A stretch of DNA of 12,316 nucleotides from CAWACC01 sp964390695. Lineage in GTDB: Bacteria; Chlamydiota; Chlamydiia; Chlamydiales; Parachlamydiaceae. The stretch is taken from assembly GCA_964390695.1 (NCBI GenBank), contig CAYMKI010000096.1, positions 1 through 12,316 of the forward strand. Direction: 5' to 3'. The notes beneath the pieces were generated by a model. The model saw nothing but the letters and a program-made list of their open reading frames with translations. It made no database searches and was not told the origin of the DNA. The position numbers were made by a program, and so were the translations under genes. Positions 1 through 7,365 of the stretch are shown piece after piece. Each line of letters begins with the position of its first letter. Within the stretch, counting starts at the first letter, position 1.

Positions 1-50
1 TGTTAAAAGGTTCTCTTATAATAAATTTTCTAATAAAATGGGTAATGACA

Positions 51-96
51 AGGGCGATGCCCTAGGCTATTACGTTCCAGCCCCTTGGGCTGGTGA
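51..96. repeat. Palindromic intergenic repeat, copy A
   Basis: Two short hairpins lie in tandem. The first has arms AGGGC/GCCCT around GAT (51-63). The second has 7-bp arms CCAGCCC/GGGCTGG around CTT (77-93). They are joined by GGCTATTACGTT and followed by GTGA. The order (hairpin, GGCTA-N2-3-GT, hairpin, GTGA) recurs at 8672-8745, so this is a dispersed repeat family and not a single terminator. The sequence TGTTAAAAG occurs on both sides (1-9 and 104-112) and might be a target duplication, but it is AT-rich and could be chance. Confidence 0.6.
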
Positions 97-134
97 GAGG
101 GTTGTTAAAAGAGATGCATAATATAACGCAATGC

Positions 135-171
135 GCGATCTTTTCTGGCGCGTAGCGCAAGAAAAGATCGC
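135..171. repeat. Long hairpin downstream of the 197-1519 gene
   Basis: GCGATCTTTTCT (135-146) pairs with its complement at 160-171 (12 bp). After one mismatch, GCGC (148-151) pairs with GCGC (155-158) around a 3-base loop. The hairpin begins about 26 bases beyond the stop codon of the minus-strand gene, where a terminator would sit. No T-run follows on either strand, so it is not a textbook intrinsic terminator. It could still stabilise the mRNA 3' end, or it may be a mobile palindrome. Confidence 0.6.
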
Positions 172-196
172 ATAGAAAAGTCGCACATCACGTTAT

Positions 197-1519
197 TTAA
201 GTTGTGGGCAGTTGACTTTTCAGTGAGTTGATCTGCTTGTGGAGTTCGTGCAGATAGCGTTCGCGATGCATAGGGTTGTCATTCATCGCCATCTTGGATA
301 AATAGTTGTCGATTTTTTTTTCGAGTGTCTCCTCAAGTTGATTGATAAACTCAAGGGTGAGCGGTTTACCTTTGGCTTTTAAGCTGCTGGTATTGATTTC
401 TATTTGTTTACGAAAAAATTCTCCCATCTTTTTCACACTCATTTTTGCTCGCTGTTCTTGGGTGCTCTTGGTGTAATCACTGTAGGTATAGTCTGTTTTG
501 ACCGGGATGGCGGTTTGGCTTTCAGGTCCCGCTGAGTGGTGTGTGGCGATGGAGTGGATGGAGACTCGCTTTTCGTGGGTTTCCGGCGCCTCTTCAGCAG
601 GTCTTTGTGCAGAAGGTTGAGCTTTGTGCGCCTGGTATTCTTTGTTGATTTCCGCGATGAACGGATGGTGAGAAGCTGAGGTTTTCACCTTTGAGGATTT
701 CAGTTTCTGTTTCATGTCTTTGCGCAAAGTTGTCATTTCGGGTTTTTCTTCCCTGGCTTGTTCAAAGGCTTTTTGCTTAGCTTCCACCATTAATCCTACA
801 GTTTCCAATAGATCCTGGACATCACTTGTAAGGAGCTCTTCAAGAAAGTCGCGCAGATCATGCTCGTTGAGGCTGTTTAGGATTTCTACATCTTGGATCA
901 TGGCAGTCAGTTCCTTCAGCAATGCCTTGCTGATCTTGATGAGCTGTGCTTCAATGGCTACAGCGTCGTTTTTTGAGAGGCCGTAGCTTTCGATAAGCAC
1001 AACAAATTTTTTTATATCCGAAACAAACAGAGCTCCATGCAGAAATTTTTTGATCATGGCCATCTGGCTAAGGTCTATTTTTTGGGAATCGGGGAACCCC
1101 AAGTTTTTAAGGAGGGTTTGCATGTTTTTGGGATATAGTCGCCTTTTTAAGATCTCGATGATATATCCGGTAAGCGAAATGGCTTCTTTGAGGCGTTTCT
1201 CTAGAGGTACTTGGAAGGAAGCAAAATATTCCTCTATCTCTTCGGGTACAAGGCTTTTCTTGGGCGACAGTGCAGAAGAGCTGGGCGTAGATGAACTGGA
1301 AGAAGAAGCTGAAAGTTCCTGTAAACGCACGGATTGCTGCACTTTTCCTGCATGTCTGGGGATCTTATCTGATGTGGCTTTTTTTTCACTGCCTGTTTGC
1401 GCTTTGGCATCCAAATCTGTAGGTAACTCCGCCAGCTTCTTTTGGATATCGACCACCTGTTTCAGTGGTTGTTTGGGTGAGCCTGTATCTTCCGAACGTC
1501 CTGTTGGATTTATATTCAT
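197..1519 (-). CDS. Unrecognised Ser-rich, helical protein (candidate secreted protein)
   Basis: I do not recognise a family. The start at 1519 is chosen because AAGGAGG (1532-1526) lies 6 bases upstream. The open frame begins ten codons earlier at 1549, but that ATG has no comparable ribosome binding site. The product has 440 residues. The N-terminus (about 1-65) is polar and rich in S, T, G, N and K. A nearly pure serine stretch at about 70-89 links to a leucine-rich, probably all-helical segment at about 92-265. A low-complexity Ala/Pro/Ser/Thr section follows at about 280-350, then a charged helical C-terminus. No signal peptide, membrane segment or catalytic motif is visible. It is transcribed divergently from the large helical gene at 1837, across a 317-base gap. 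The polar N-terminus and disordered linkers fit a type III secreted or structural protein, but that is inference. Confidence 0.75.
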   Translation of the reverse strand: MNINPTGRSEDTGSPKQPLKQVVDIQKKLAELPTDLDAKAQTGSEKKATSDKIPRHAGKVQQSVRLQELSASSSSSSTPSSSALSPKKSLVPEEIEEYFASFQVPLEKRLKEAISLTGYIIEILKRRLYPKNMQTLLKNLGFPDSQKIDLSQMAMIKKFLHGALFVSDIKKFVVLIESYGLSKNDAVAIEAQLIKISKALLKELTAMIQDVEILNSLNEHDLRDFLEELLTSDVQDLLETVGLMVEAKQKAFEQAREEKPEMTTLRKDMKQKLKSSKVKTSASHHPFIAEINKEYQAHKAQPSAQRPAEEAPETHEKRVSIHSIATHHSAGPESQTAIPVKTDYTYSDYTKSTQEQRAKMSVKKMGEFFRKQIEINTSSLKAKGKPLTLEFINQLEETLEKKIDNYLSKMAMNDNPMHRERYLHELHKQINSLKSQLPTT

Positions 1520-1581
1520 GATCATCCTCCTTGATGAAAGTTTATTCATAACTATTCAGCTCTCTAAAAAATGTGTAACTC

Positions 1582-1681
1582 ATTGAACCACAGAGCTCAC
1601 AGAGAGCACAGAGGGATCAAAACTCGAAGATAATCATTCAAACTTCAGTTTTATATCGCTCTTTAGGTTCTGTGGTTCAAT
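1582..1681. mobile_element. MITE-like element with 12-bp inverted ends
   Basis: ATTGAACCACAG (1582-1593) is repeated as its exact complement at 1670-1681, bounding 100 bp with no coding potential. Inside the left end, ACAGAG occurs three times at 9-base spacing (1590, 1599, 1608), and a decayed CTCT-TT-AGGTTCTGTGG motif sits inside the right end. This is a non-autonomous repeat by structure: there is no transposase in the window, and no clear target duplication can be seen. It lies between two divergent genes, so it may affect their upstream regions. Confidence 0.55.
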
Positions 1682-1756
1682 ATTTTATGTTCCTTGAGAG
1701 GTGGAAAATAGTCGCATTTTTTATGCTTTATGAATTTAATTATATAAAATTGATAT

Positions 1757-1786
1757 TTTAAAATAAAATATAGGTAATGTTATAAT
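1757..1786 (+). promoter_or_regulatory. Possible promoter for the 1837 gene
   Basis: TATAAT at 1781-1786 is a perfect -10 box. TTTAAA at 1757-1762, 18 bases upstream, is only a weak -35 match. The surrounding DNA is so AT-rich that chance -10 matches are expected, so the assignment is tentative. Confidence 0.25.
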
Positions 1787-1836
1787 AATTTTAGAACATT
1801 TTATGTTAGGTGTTGAATTAAAAAAGGAGAATTTAT

Positions 1837-4800
1837 ATGAGTCAATCCATTGGTCCTTTTGAATCGGTGCATCAAATTAAAGAAGAAGATAAAGTTAAGA
1901 TTTTTAAAAAAGACAAACTGTTAATCCCCACTACCTTAACGGAAAAAATTAAGGATTTTTTTAGTATAAAGTTTAAATTACTTGAGGGAGAAGTCAAAGA
2001 CTTGAAAGTCAAAGCCCGTGAAATTCAGGCGGAATTTAAAAAATGCAAGAAGAGTTTAAGGGAATTGGACCATAGCTTAGCTCCTAAAATCTCAAACACC
2101 CAAACCATACAGGCTCAAATAGATAATATTAAAATGCTCCGAAATAGAATTCAGGGATATGTGGGAGTTGCCGGGGAAGAAACAGTGGAAGGCAAACAAA
2201 ACGAACAACAGTCAAAAGAAATTTATACCCTGTCCAAATTAAGCGAGTTCCTCAAAGGCACCAAGCTGATGATGTTTCTGCGCTCCGAAGCTCGTGAGAA
2301 AAAAGACAGTGAAGCGGCTTTACATTCCAAAGATTTTGCTAATCTCGATATGGTCTTCAAAGAAACGCTGGATAATTTGAATTTTTTAGATGATCTGCAA
2401 GGAGCCGAAAATTATCTGCATACTTTAGACAACAAGTACAGGAATTTATGGCTGGACTATGGCATGGGCCATTTTGATGAAAAGGAGCTGAGGGTAAGAG
2501 CCCAAGATGTGATCCACCGTCTGGAATTTTTAAAGCAATTTTTGCTGACCAAGGAGGAGGATGAAGGGTATTGCCCAGAAAAATCTCTGGGAGATTTCGA
2601 TGATTGCCTGAAGAATATCGATACATTTATCTCTGAGATTAAAAAGCATACCAAAATCCCCGAAAAAGGAGGGGGTAAAGGTGAAAAGCCGCAAGGCGCC
2701 GATCTTGCTCATCCCATCGCAAAATTTAAAGATGATGAAGACACCCAGCTGCAAGCTGTTAAGGTATGGAATATCTTGCGATCTGATCCTCCGCATAAAT
2801 CTGGAATCAACTATAAAGATTTTATGACATCTAACCTCGAGAAAATTCCTCCTGGAAAACTAGCAGGTAAAAGTGGTTTAACTCCTCAAGAAACTCGCAG
2901 TTTTAATCTCAATTTAGCGGCTTGGCATCTCATGGATCCTTATAGGATGGCGCGAAAAGATAACTCTAGCGTTGAAAATTTGAAATTGGAACTAATTGAT
3001 GTTCAAAAATTTATGGGGGCAATAGCAGAATTGGATTTGATCCAGGAGATCCGCCCTGACTATTTATTGGGAATTTATAGACGCTCCATCGAAGAGGAAG
3101 ATACCTCATGGATAGATACTAAAGTTGTGGCTAAAATGAGCGACGAGCAGATCAAGTATTTCATGCACCATGTGGATCATGACGCCTTGATTAGGAAAGC
3201 ATTGCTAAGCGAGGTGAAACAAAGACATTTGGATGTTTCCGCGCCCACTAAGCAAGTTGAAGCTAAAAAGGTGGAAAATAAGCCTGATCATATGGCGGAA
3301 TTTTGGAAATATCTACAGGCAAATGCAGGCAAACCCATGCTGCTAGAGGTTGTCAAGAGTCAAATTGTAAATTACTCAGCAGATGAATTGAAGGAGATCA
3401 TCATGCATGCTGAAAGCAAATTGAAAGATGTTGGATTTGCTTTAAAGATAATCGATATATGTATTCGCGTTATATCCGTGGAAGATTTGAAGGAGATCAT
3501 TCAGCGCGCTGACACTGAATTGAAAAATCCTGTAATTGGTTCAAAGCTAGTCGACCATTGTATTCACGTTATATTAGACAAGAAATTACCACTATCTCCA
3601 GAGATTATGCCTAAATTTACTTCGGACCATTATGCAAAAATGACTCGGGAGCAAGTGGAGCATTTTGTGGATATACACCAAAGCGATAGCGGTTGGTTTA
3701 AATGTATAATAAAAAATGGGTTAGTCTTTAGCAAAAATGAACAAACAAATGAAAATGTCAAGCTTCAACTACTTCAAAGAGAGGAACAAATTATCAACCA
3801 AGAGTTAAAGAAGGGGTTATTACAAATAAAAGATTTACCTAGGGAAGATAAAGGTATCGCGGTTGAAAGTGAAAAATCAAGAGGCCGCAAGCTATTTGAT
3901 CGATTCCCTAAAGTGAGTGTCTCCGATAAGCTGGTGAAGGCGCAAGCATCGAAAAAGCCTAAAACAACCAAGGAAGTTGCGGCTGAAAGTAAGAAAAAAT
4001 TGAAGCAGGTAGAAATTGATATGCGCAAGATGCGTACAGACTTAGAGGCTTATGCTTTGAAGCTCTGGAGCAGCCAAAACATCAATGTCTCCTTTGGTCC
4101 AAGCGCAACTTACCGTGATGTTATTGTGGCGGCTCAAGTTGTCATTGCGGATATGCTACGCGTAGTCGGTGTTCAAAAGCAAAATTTCGAGAAGGGGTCC
4201 AAGCAGTATTTAAAATGTGAATCCTTGGAAAAAAAGCTCGAACAGGCTAATGGTGTTTGTGGAAAAGTTAAAGATGTAGCCGGGCTAAGAGAGTCAGTGG
4301 ATCTTTATAAACACATGCAAAAGCATGTGATCGAGGAGCTTGATATCTTGTTGAATGGCGAATCCTCTGTCAGTTGGGTAGAGAGACAGCTGCGCAAGTT
4401 TAAAGCTGCCATGCAGGATCATGTGAGCACTTCCAAGGAAGTCACTTTGCGGGTATTTCAAGACTTCATAGGTGAGGTTGATTCTCAACTCAGCAGGGTG
4501 AAAGAGGCAGTGAAGGAACTAAAGAATCAGTACGTTACAGACTCTGAAGAGCGCACAAAACTCAAAGAATTAGGTCTTAAAATCAAGGAGGCTCGTACTA
4601 AATGCCAGGAGAAGGTAGCTCGTTTGTTGCAAGGCGATACCTCCACGGTTTATGCTCCTGCTGATCAAACTGCCTTTTTGGATGAAATCCACAATATTTT
4701 GAACAGTCAGATAATGCCCGAGGAGCCCGTCGTAGCTCAAGGGCCATCTGCTCCATTGAAAAAAACGTCTCCCTTTGCTCCAGCGCCCAAGGATAGACAT

Positions 4801-4887
4801 GTGGAGGATCGTTCTGTGTCCTCGCGTGCATCCCTAGCAAAAGCTCCGGTGGCGTCGATCAAGAAAGTTCCAAAGACGAACTTGTAA
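1837..4887 (+). CDS. Large coiled-coil/helical protein, N-terminal part of a split DH-domain gene
   Basis: The 1016-residue product starts at an ATG seven bases after AAGGAG. Most of the chain is charged and helical. Residues about 40-110 look like coiled coil. A Gly/Lys linker lies at about 276-290. Two consecutive 33-residue repeats at about 516-581 share the pattern D-L-K-E-I-I-x2-A-[ED]. Residues about 725-950 are again long helices. The last 57 residues (960-1016) are rich in Pro, Ala and Ser and read as a disordered linker. There is no signal peptide, membrane segment or recognised catalytic domain. The frame stays open beyond the TAA at 4885-4887 for another 174 codons that resemble a DH domain, so this is probably the body of a 1191-residue protein. 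Secretion into a host cell is inferred from the domain, not from a visible signal. The gene is visibly more AT-rich than the pab genes. Confidence 0.8.
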   Translation: MSQSIGPFESVHQIKEEDKVKIFKKDKLLIPTTLTEKIKDFFSIKFKLLEGEVKDLKVKAREIQAEFKKCKKSLRELDHSLAPKISNTQTIQAQIDNIKMLRNRIQGYVGVAGEETVEGKQNEQQSKEIYTLSKLSEFLKGTKLMMFLRSEAREKKDSEAALHSKDFANLDMVFKETLDNLNFLDDLQGAENYLHTLDNKYRNLWLDYGMGHFDEKELRVRAQDVIHRLEFLKQFLLTKEEDEGYCPEKSLGDFDDCLKNIDTFISEIKKHTKIPEKGGGKGEKPQGADLAHPIAKFKDDEDTQLQAVKVWNILRSDPPHKSGINYKDFMTSNLEKIPPGKLAGKSGLTPQETRSFNLNLAAWHLMDPYRMARKDNSSVENLKLELIDVQKFMGAIAELDLIQEIRPDYLLGIYRRSIEEEDTSWIDTKVVAKMSDEQIKYFMHHVDHDALIRKALLSEVKQRHLDVSAPTKQVEAKKVENKPDHMAEFWKYLQANAGKPMLLEVVKSQIVNYSADELKEIIMHAESKLKDVGFALKIIDICIRVISVEDLKEIIQRADTELKNPVIGSKLVDHCIHVILDKKLPLSPEIMPKFTSDHYAKMTREQVEHFVDIHQSDSGWFKCIIKNGLVFSKNEQTNENVKLQLLQREEQIINQELKKGLLQIKDLPREDKGIAVESEKSRGRKLFDRFPKVSVSDKLVKAQASKKPKTTKEVAAESKKKLKQVEIDMRKMRTDLEAYALKLWSSQNINVSFGPSATYRDVIVAAQVVIADMLRVVGVQKQNFEKGSKQYLKCESLEKKLEQANGVCGKVKDVAGLRESVDLYKHMQKHVIEELDILLNGESSVSWVERQLRKFKAAMQDHVSTSKEVTLRVFQDFIGEVDSQLSRVKEAVKELKNQYVTDSEERTKLKELGLKIKEARTKCQEKVARLLQGDTSTVYAPADQTAFLDEIHNILNSQIMPEEPVVAQGPSAPLKKTSPFAPAPKDRHVEDRSVSSRASLAKAPVASIKKVPKTNL
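3382..3579 (+). repeat. Tandem 33-residue protein repeat (99 bp, two copies)
   Basis: Residues 516-548 and 549-581 of the large protein align without gaps: the DELKEII.HAE.KLK pattern returns as EDLKEII.RAD.ELK, followed by matching IIDICIRVI and LVDHCIHVI segments. At the DNA level TTGAAGGAGATCAT is identical in both copies, 99 bases apart. This is an internal duplication forming a helical-hairpin repeat. Flanking segments around 3138 and 3640 (MSDEQIKYF and MTREQVEHF) hint at a larger, older duplication. Confidence 0.7.
4885..4887 (+). other. In-frame stop codon splitting one reading frame
   Basis: TAA ends the 1016-codon frame, but the frame continues without another stop from 4888 to 5409. 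The 54 bases up to the next ATG (4942) are also open and already encode the first DH motif. One substitution (for example to CAA, GAA or AAA) would restore a 1191-codon gene. A recent nonsense mutation or a base-calling error explains this better than two separate genes. Confidence 0.7.
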
Positions 4888-4941
4888 GCTACCGGTCTGC
4901 TGGACGAATTTACCACATTAGAGGGCAATTTTAGTACGGAT

Positions 4942-5412
4942 ATGCTGTCTTTAGGAGACTTTTGTAAGGACAAATTGCCGAGTGATTTGAAGTCTCTGGG
5001 CGATTTTTTTGTAAGCTTGGGAAAGGAATCTAAGAAACTTCAGAAAGAAGTGCAAAAAATCTGCGATGACCAAGGCAAAGACGAGGAAGGTAAGCTAGAA
5101 GCTATCGCAATACTGTATGGACAGCATTTGAAACTTGAAGGAAAGTATGTCAATTCGTTAGTCGATGTGGCTGGAAATGCGAAAGTCATCCAAGCCTTGC
5201 CAAAAAGGATGCCAAAAGTAATTGAACAATTTAAAGAAGCCAACCGAGCAGGCTTTGCCGATGTCTCTATTAAGGCGATGCAAAGGCTGCCGCAAATTGT
5301 CATACTGTTCCAAAGAGCTGCCAAAGAATATCCACAGAATGAAACTATCGGATCGACATTAGAGGCGATGCGCAAAGTGTCAGAGCATATCAACCAGAAT
5401 ATCCCCAAATAG
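4942..5412 (+). CDS. RhoGEF (Dbl-homology) domain fragment
   Basis: The 156 residues start at the first ATG after the in-frame TAA; the open frame itself begins at 4888 (174 codons). The 174 residues fit the length and landmarks of a DH domain, the catalytic unit by which Dbl-family proteins exchange GDP for GTP on Rho GTPases. The first helix has E-x4-E-x2-F-x2-D-M at 4906-4944, as in the CR1 pattern E-L-L-x-T-E-x2-Y-x2-D-L. A middle helix carries YGQHLKLEGKYV. The last part has IKAMQRLPQIVILFQ, like the CR3 signature KPVQRIxxYxLLL, then LEAMRKVSEHIN, like A-L-x2-I-x2-V-x2-x-I-N. No PH domain follows. The ATG at 4942 has only GAGGG 16 bases upstream, and starting there would cut away the conserved glutamates of CR1, so it is a poor independent start. 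It is probably the C-terminus of the 1837 gene. Its stop lies two bases from the end of the convergent gene. The family call rests on pattern matching by eye. Confidence 0.65.
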   Translation: MLSLGDFCKDKLPSDLKSLGDFFVSLGKESKKLQKEVQKICDDQGKDEEGKLEAIAILYGQHLKLEGKYVNSLVDVAGNAKVIQALPKRMPKVIEQFKEANRAGFADVSIKAMQRLPQIVILFQRAAKEYPQNETIGSTLEAMRKVSEHINQNIPK

Positions 5413-5414
5413 CT

Positions 5415-7031
5415 TCACAGGCTGGCGGGCAGGTCGGCGGCGACACGGAAGCCGGTGTAGATATCGGTATGCTCGGGGGGGAGTGCGAGGCGTTCAGCTA
5501 CGCGCACCCCTTCGGCCAGGCTATCGAAGCAGCCGCCTTTGGCGACTTTTTTGATGCCGGAAGCCGGACCTTGGGGGTTGTGATCGGATAGGTGAACCAA
5601 GGGGTCGTCGCTGTGCCAGTCGTTGATCCATTCCCAGACGTTACCGCTCATATCGTAGGCGCCGCAGGGGCTTTGCGCCTTGTGGGTAAGTTCTTCCTGG
5701 CTGCGATAAGGAGTCTTGGGGATTTTATTGCTGCCATTGTAAAATCCGACTTTCGAGGTCAGCACTTGCTGCGATTCAGGAGAGCTTTCCTCTGATCGAT
5801 AATTGGCCCAGGTCGCATCGATGGTATTGCGGCTGAAGCCGTAGGTATATTTTTTCAAAGGCGCCTCTGGCGGGGTGTTTTCCATGCCGGCCGCCTTTTC
5901 CCATTCCGCTTCTGTCGGTAGGCGCAGATGGTAGCTTTGGCAGTAGGCTTGGGCTCCATGCCACGAGACCAGGATGACGGGGAAGTTGTGTTTGCCTACC
6001 ATAGGCAGAAAATGCGGCCCTTCGGAAGTGATATGCGTGTAAATCTGGCTGCGCACGTCGCCTTCCAAAGTCTTGAACAGCAGACGCTCCTCTTTGTCGG
6101 TAATAAAACCTCGTTGCTCCGCCTGGGTGTGGAAAGTGATTTTACCTTCGCGCCAGGCTTTGTTCAGCCATTCGGCATACTGTGCATTGGTGACCAAATA
6201 AATGCCGATGTGATAGGCGTCCACCTGTACAATTTTTTGCGGGGATGTATTGGCCGCATCGCCGTTGTGGGCATTGCCCATCAAGCATTTGCCGCCCGGA
6301 ACGAGTACGGTTTTTTGAATATCTGACAAGACGAGGGGTTGTGTCTGCTGCGGTTCGACGGCGAGAGGGTCTGCTGCAAGTTCCTCGTTGTGTGTATACA
6401 GGGCTTCGATGGGGCCTAGGTGTTCGTTGGGTTCTAAAGATAGTTCTACAGGCTCCGGAGTTTGAAATCCCTGTACTTCATGAAAGGACAGCAGGTATTT
6501 GCCGGGGAATAGTTGATGATGGACCAGTTTGCCTCCTAGGGATTCTACTTTCATATCATCTTGTAGTGACTGAAGAGTGATTTTGGGCGCCGTTTCAAAG
6601 GTTTGTTCTTCTGGGGCCACGGTGGCAGCCACATGGATAGAGGCGTATTTAGGTTTGATCACTTGGTTGACTTTCGTGGCTTTTTGGGCAGAGACGGTGA
6701 TTTCCCTTTTTTGGGGGATATCAAAGATATTGTCGGTGTTGGGGACCAGGAATTCCACCTGGTATTTGCCTGGTTTGAGGTGGTCGATCACTACGGTGCG
6801 GCTGGCGTTATAGGGATCTTCCACAAACGTATTGGATTTGGGAAAGATTTTTAGGCCTTTGTTTTCCGAGATCAAGGCGAAGCGGATGCGATCTAGCCGT
6901 TCGCGGTTGCATCCGGTTTGGTAGGTGACGATTAAAGTTCCGGTGGATTCGGGTTCTATATCGGCGGCATGAAGAAAACTAAAAGAAAAATAAGCGCTAC
7001 ACAGCAAGACGAGGATATTTTTTAGGTGCAT
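5415..7031 (-). CDS. Exported protein with PEGA-like modules and a cysteine-less FGE (SUMF1-type) domain
   Basis: The 538 residues open with a signal peptide (charged start, hydrophobic 6-20, LHA cleavage motif at 20-22), so the protein should reach the periplasm or surface. GAGG lies 5 bases before the ATG. Two beta-sandwich modules follow, each with a PGKY turn (87-90 and 176-179), resembling PEGA-type domains. From about 240 onward comes a formylglycine-generating-enzyme/sulfatase-modifying-factor domain: VPGG (244-247), RLPTEAEWEKAA (370-381), GAYDMSGNVWEW (457-468), KGGCF (498-502), TGFRVAAD (526-533). In catalytic FGE the motif GGSYMCHRSYC supplies two active-site cysteines. Here the corresponding residues are Ser504 and Val509, so sulfatase activation by that chemistry is unlikely. 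The fold is also used as a non-catalytic binding module, and chlamydial Pkn1 carries one at its C-terminus. No kinase domain is present here. A binding or envelope role is inferred. Confidence 0.85.
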   Translation of the reverse strand: MHLKNILVLLCSAYFSFSFLHAADIEPESTGTLIVTYQTGCNRERLDRIRFALISENKGLKIFPKSNTFVEDPYNASRTVVIDHLKPGKYQVEFLVPNTDNIFDIPQKREITVSAQKATKVNQVIKPKYASIHVAATVAPEEQTFETAPKITLQSLQDDMKVESLGGKLVHHQLFPGKYLLSFHEVQGFQTPEPVELSLEPNEHLGPIEALYTHNEELAADPLAVEPQQTQPLVLSDIQKTVLVPGGKCLMGNAHNGDAANTSPQKIVQVDAYHIGIYLVTNAQYAEWLNKAWREGKITFHTQAEQRGFITDKEERLLFKTLEGDVRSQIYTHITSEGPHFLPMVGKHNFPVILVSWHGAQAYCQSYHLRLPTEAEWEKAAGMENTPPEAPLKKYTYGFSRNTIDATWANYRSEESSPESQQVLTSKVGFYNGSNKIPKTPYRSQEELTHKAQSPCGAYDMSGNVWEWINDWHSDDPLVHLSDHNPQGPASGIKKVAKGGCFDSLAEGVRVAERLALPPEHTDIYTGFRVAADLPASL

Positions 7032-7077
7032 ATCTGCCTCAATAGTGGGCTATTCTACCCCTCAGGGCAGTGATTTT

Positions 7078-7182
7078 AGCAATTGTTCATAAAGTTAAGG
7101 TGAAACCTCTCGCCGCGCTCGATGTTTCACCTCAATTCATGTACAGTTTGGCTGGGTTACCTCAACTTTATGAACAGTTGCT
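7078..7182. repeat. Nested foldback repeat (24-bp inverted arms)
   Basis: AGCAATTGTTCATAAAGTTAAGGT (7078-7101) is complementary to 7159-7182 at 22 of 24 positions. Inside, GGTGAAAC (7099-7106) pairs with GTTTCACC (7124-7131). A second, diverged copy of the right arm (ACCTCAATTCATGTACAGTT, 7130-7149) precedes the outer one, so one inverted and two direct copies of the same motif are packed into 105 bp. It lies about 50 bases upstream of the minus-strand exported-protein gene and 230 bases upstream of the acyltransferase gene. It could be a folded RNA element, a terminator-like structure, or a small repeat element. No gene lies in 7032-7412, and the remainder (7183-7412) is AT-rich with only promoter-like motifs. 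Confidence 0.7.
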
Positions 7183-7365
7183 GTTTATTTCATAGTATGT
7201 AATTTAATTGAATAGTCAAGAAAAATATATATGTTTTGTGCAACTCTCAGTACTCACGCTTGTCCTTGTAGTTCAATGTCTTATGTTTTTTTATAGGGCA
7301 TATAATAGCCGCTGACGCTTACTAATGTGCAAGGTCGAGTTAAATTTTATCTTGTAACATCTGAT

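Noticed and set aside
135..171. Intrinsic terminator
   Set aside because: The hairpin is strong, but no T-run follows on either strand.
1520..1549. Ten-codon N-terminal extension of the Ser-rich gene
   Set aside because: The AAGGAGG at 1526-1532 lies inside this extension and is correctly spaced for the ATG at 1519.
4885..4887. Programmed stop readthrough or recoding
   Set aside because: The stop is TAA followed by G with no stimulating structure that I can see; recoding usually uses TGA. A mutation or sequence error is simpler.
4942..5412. Independent 156-codon gene starting at ATG 4942
   Set aside because: It has no proper ribosome binding site, the frame is open back to the TAA at 4885-4887, and the start would remove the conserved first DH motif. 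I list the coordinates but treat it as the end of the upstream gene.
5592..6854. Plus-strand open frames opposite the FGE-like gene
   Set aside because: They lie wholly antisense to a gene with clear domain motifs and show no family resemblance, so they are shadows.
6981..7031. Lipoprotein signal in the exported protein
   Set aside because: The cysteine at residue 11 is preceded by LVLL, without the small residue needed at -1, while LHA at 20-22 fits ordinary signal peptidase cleavage.
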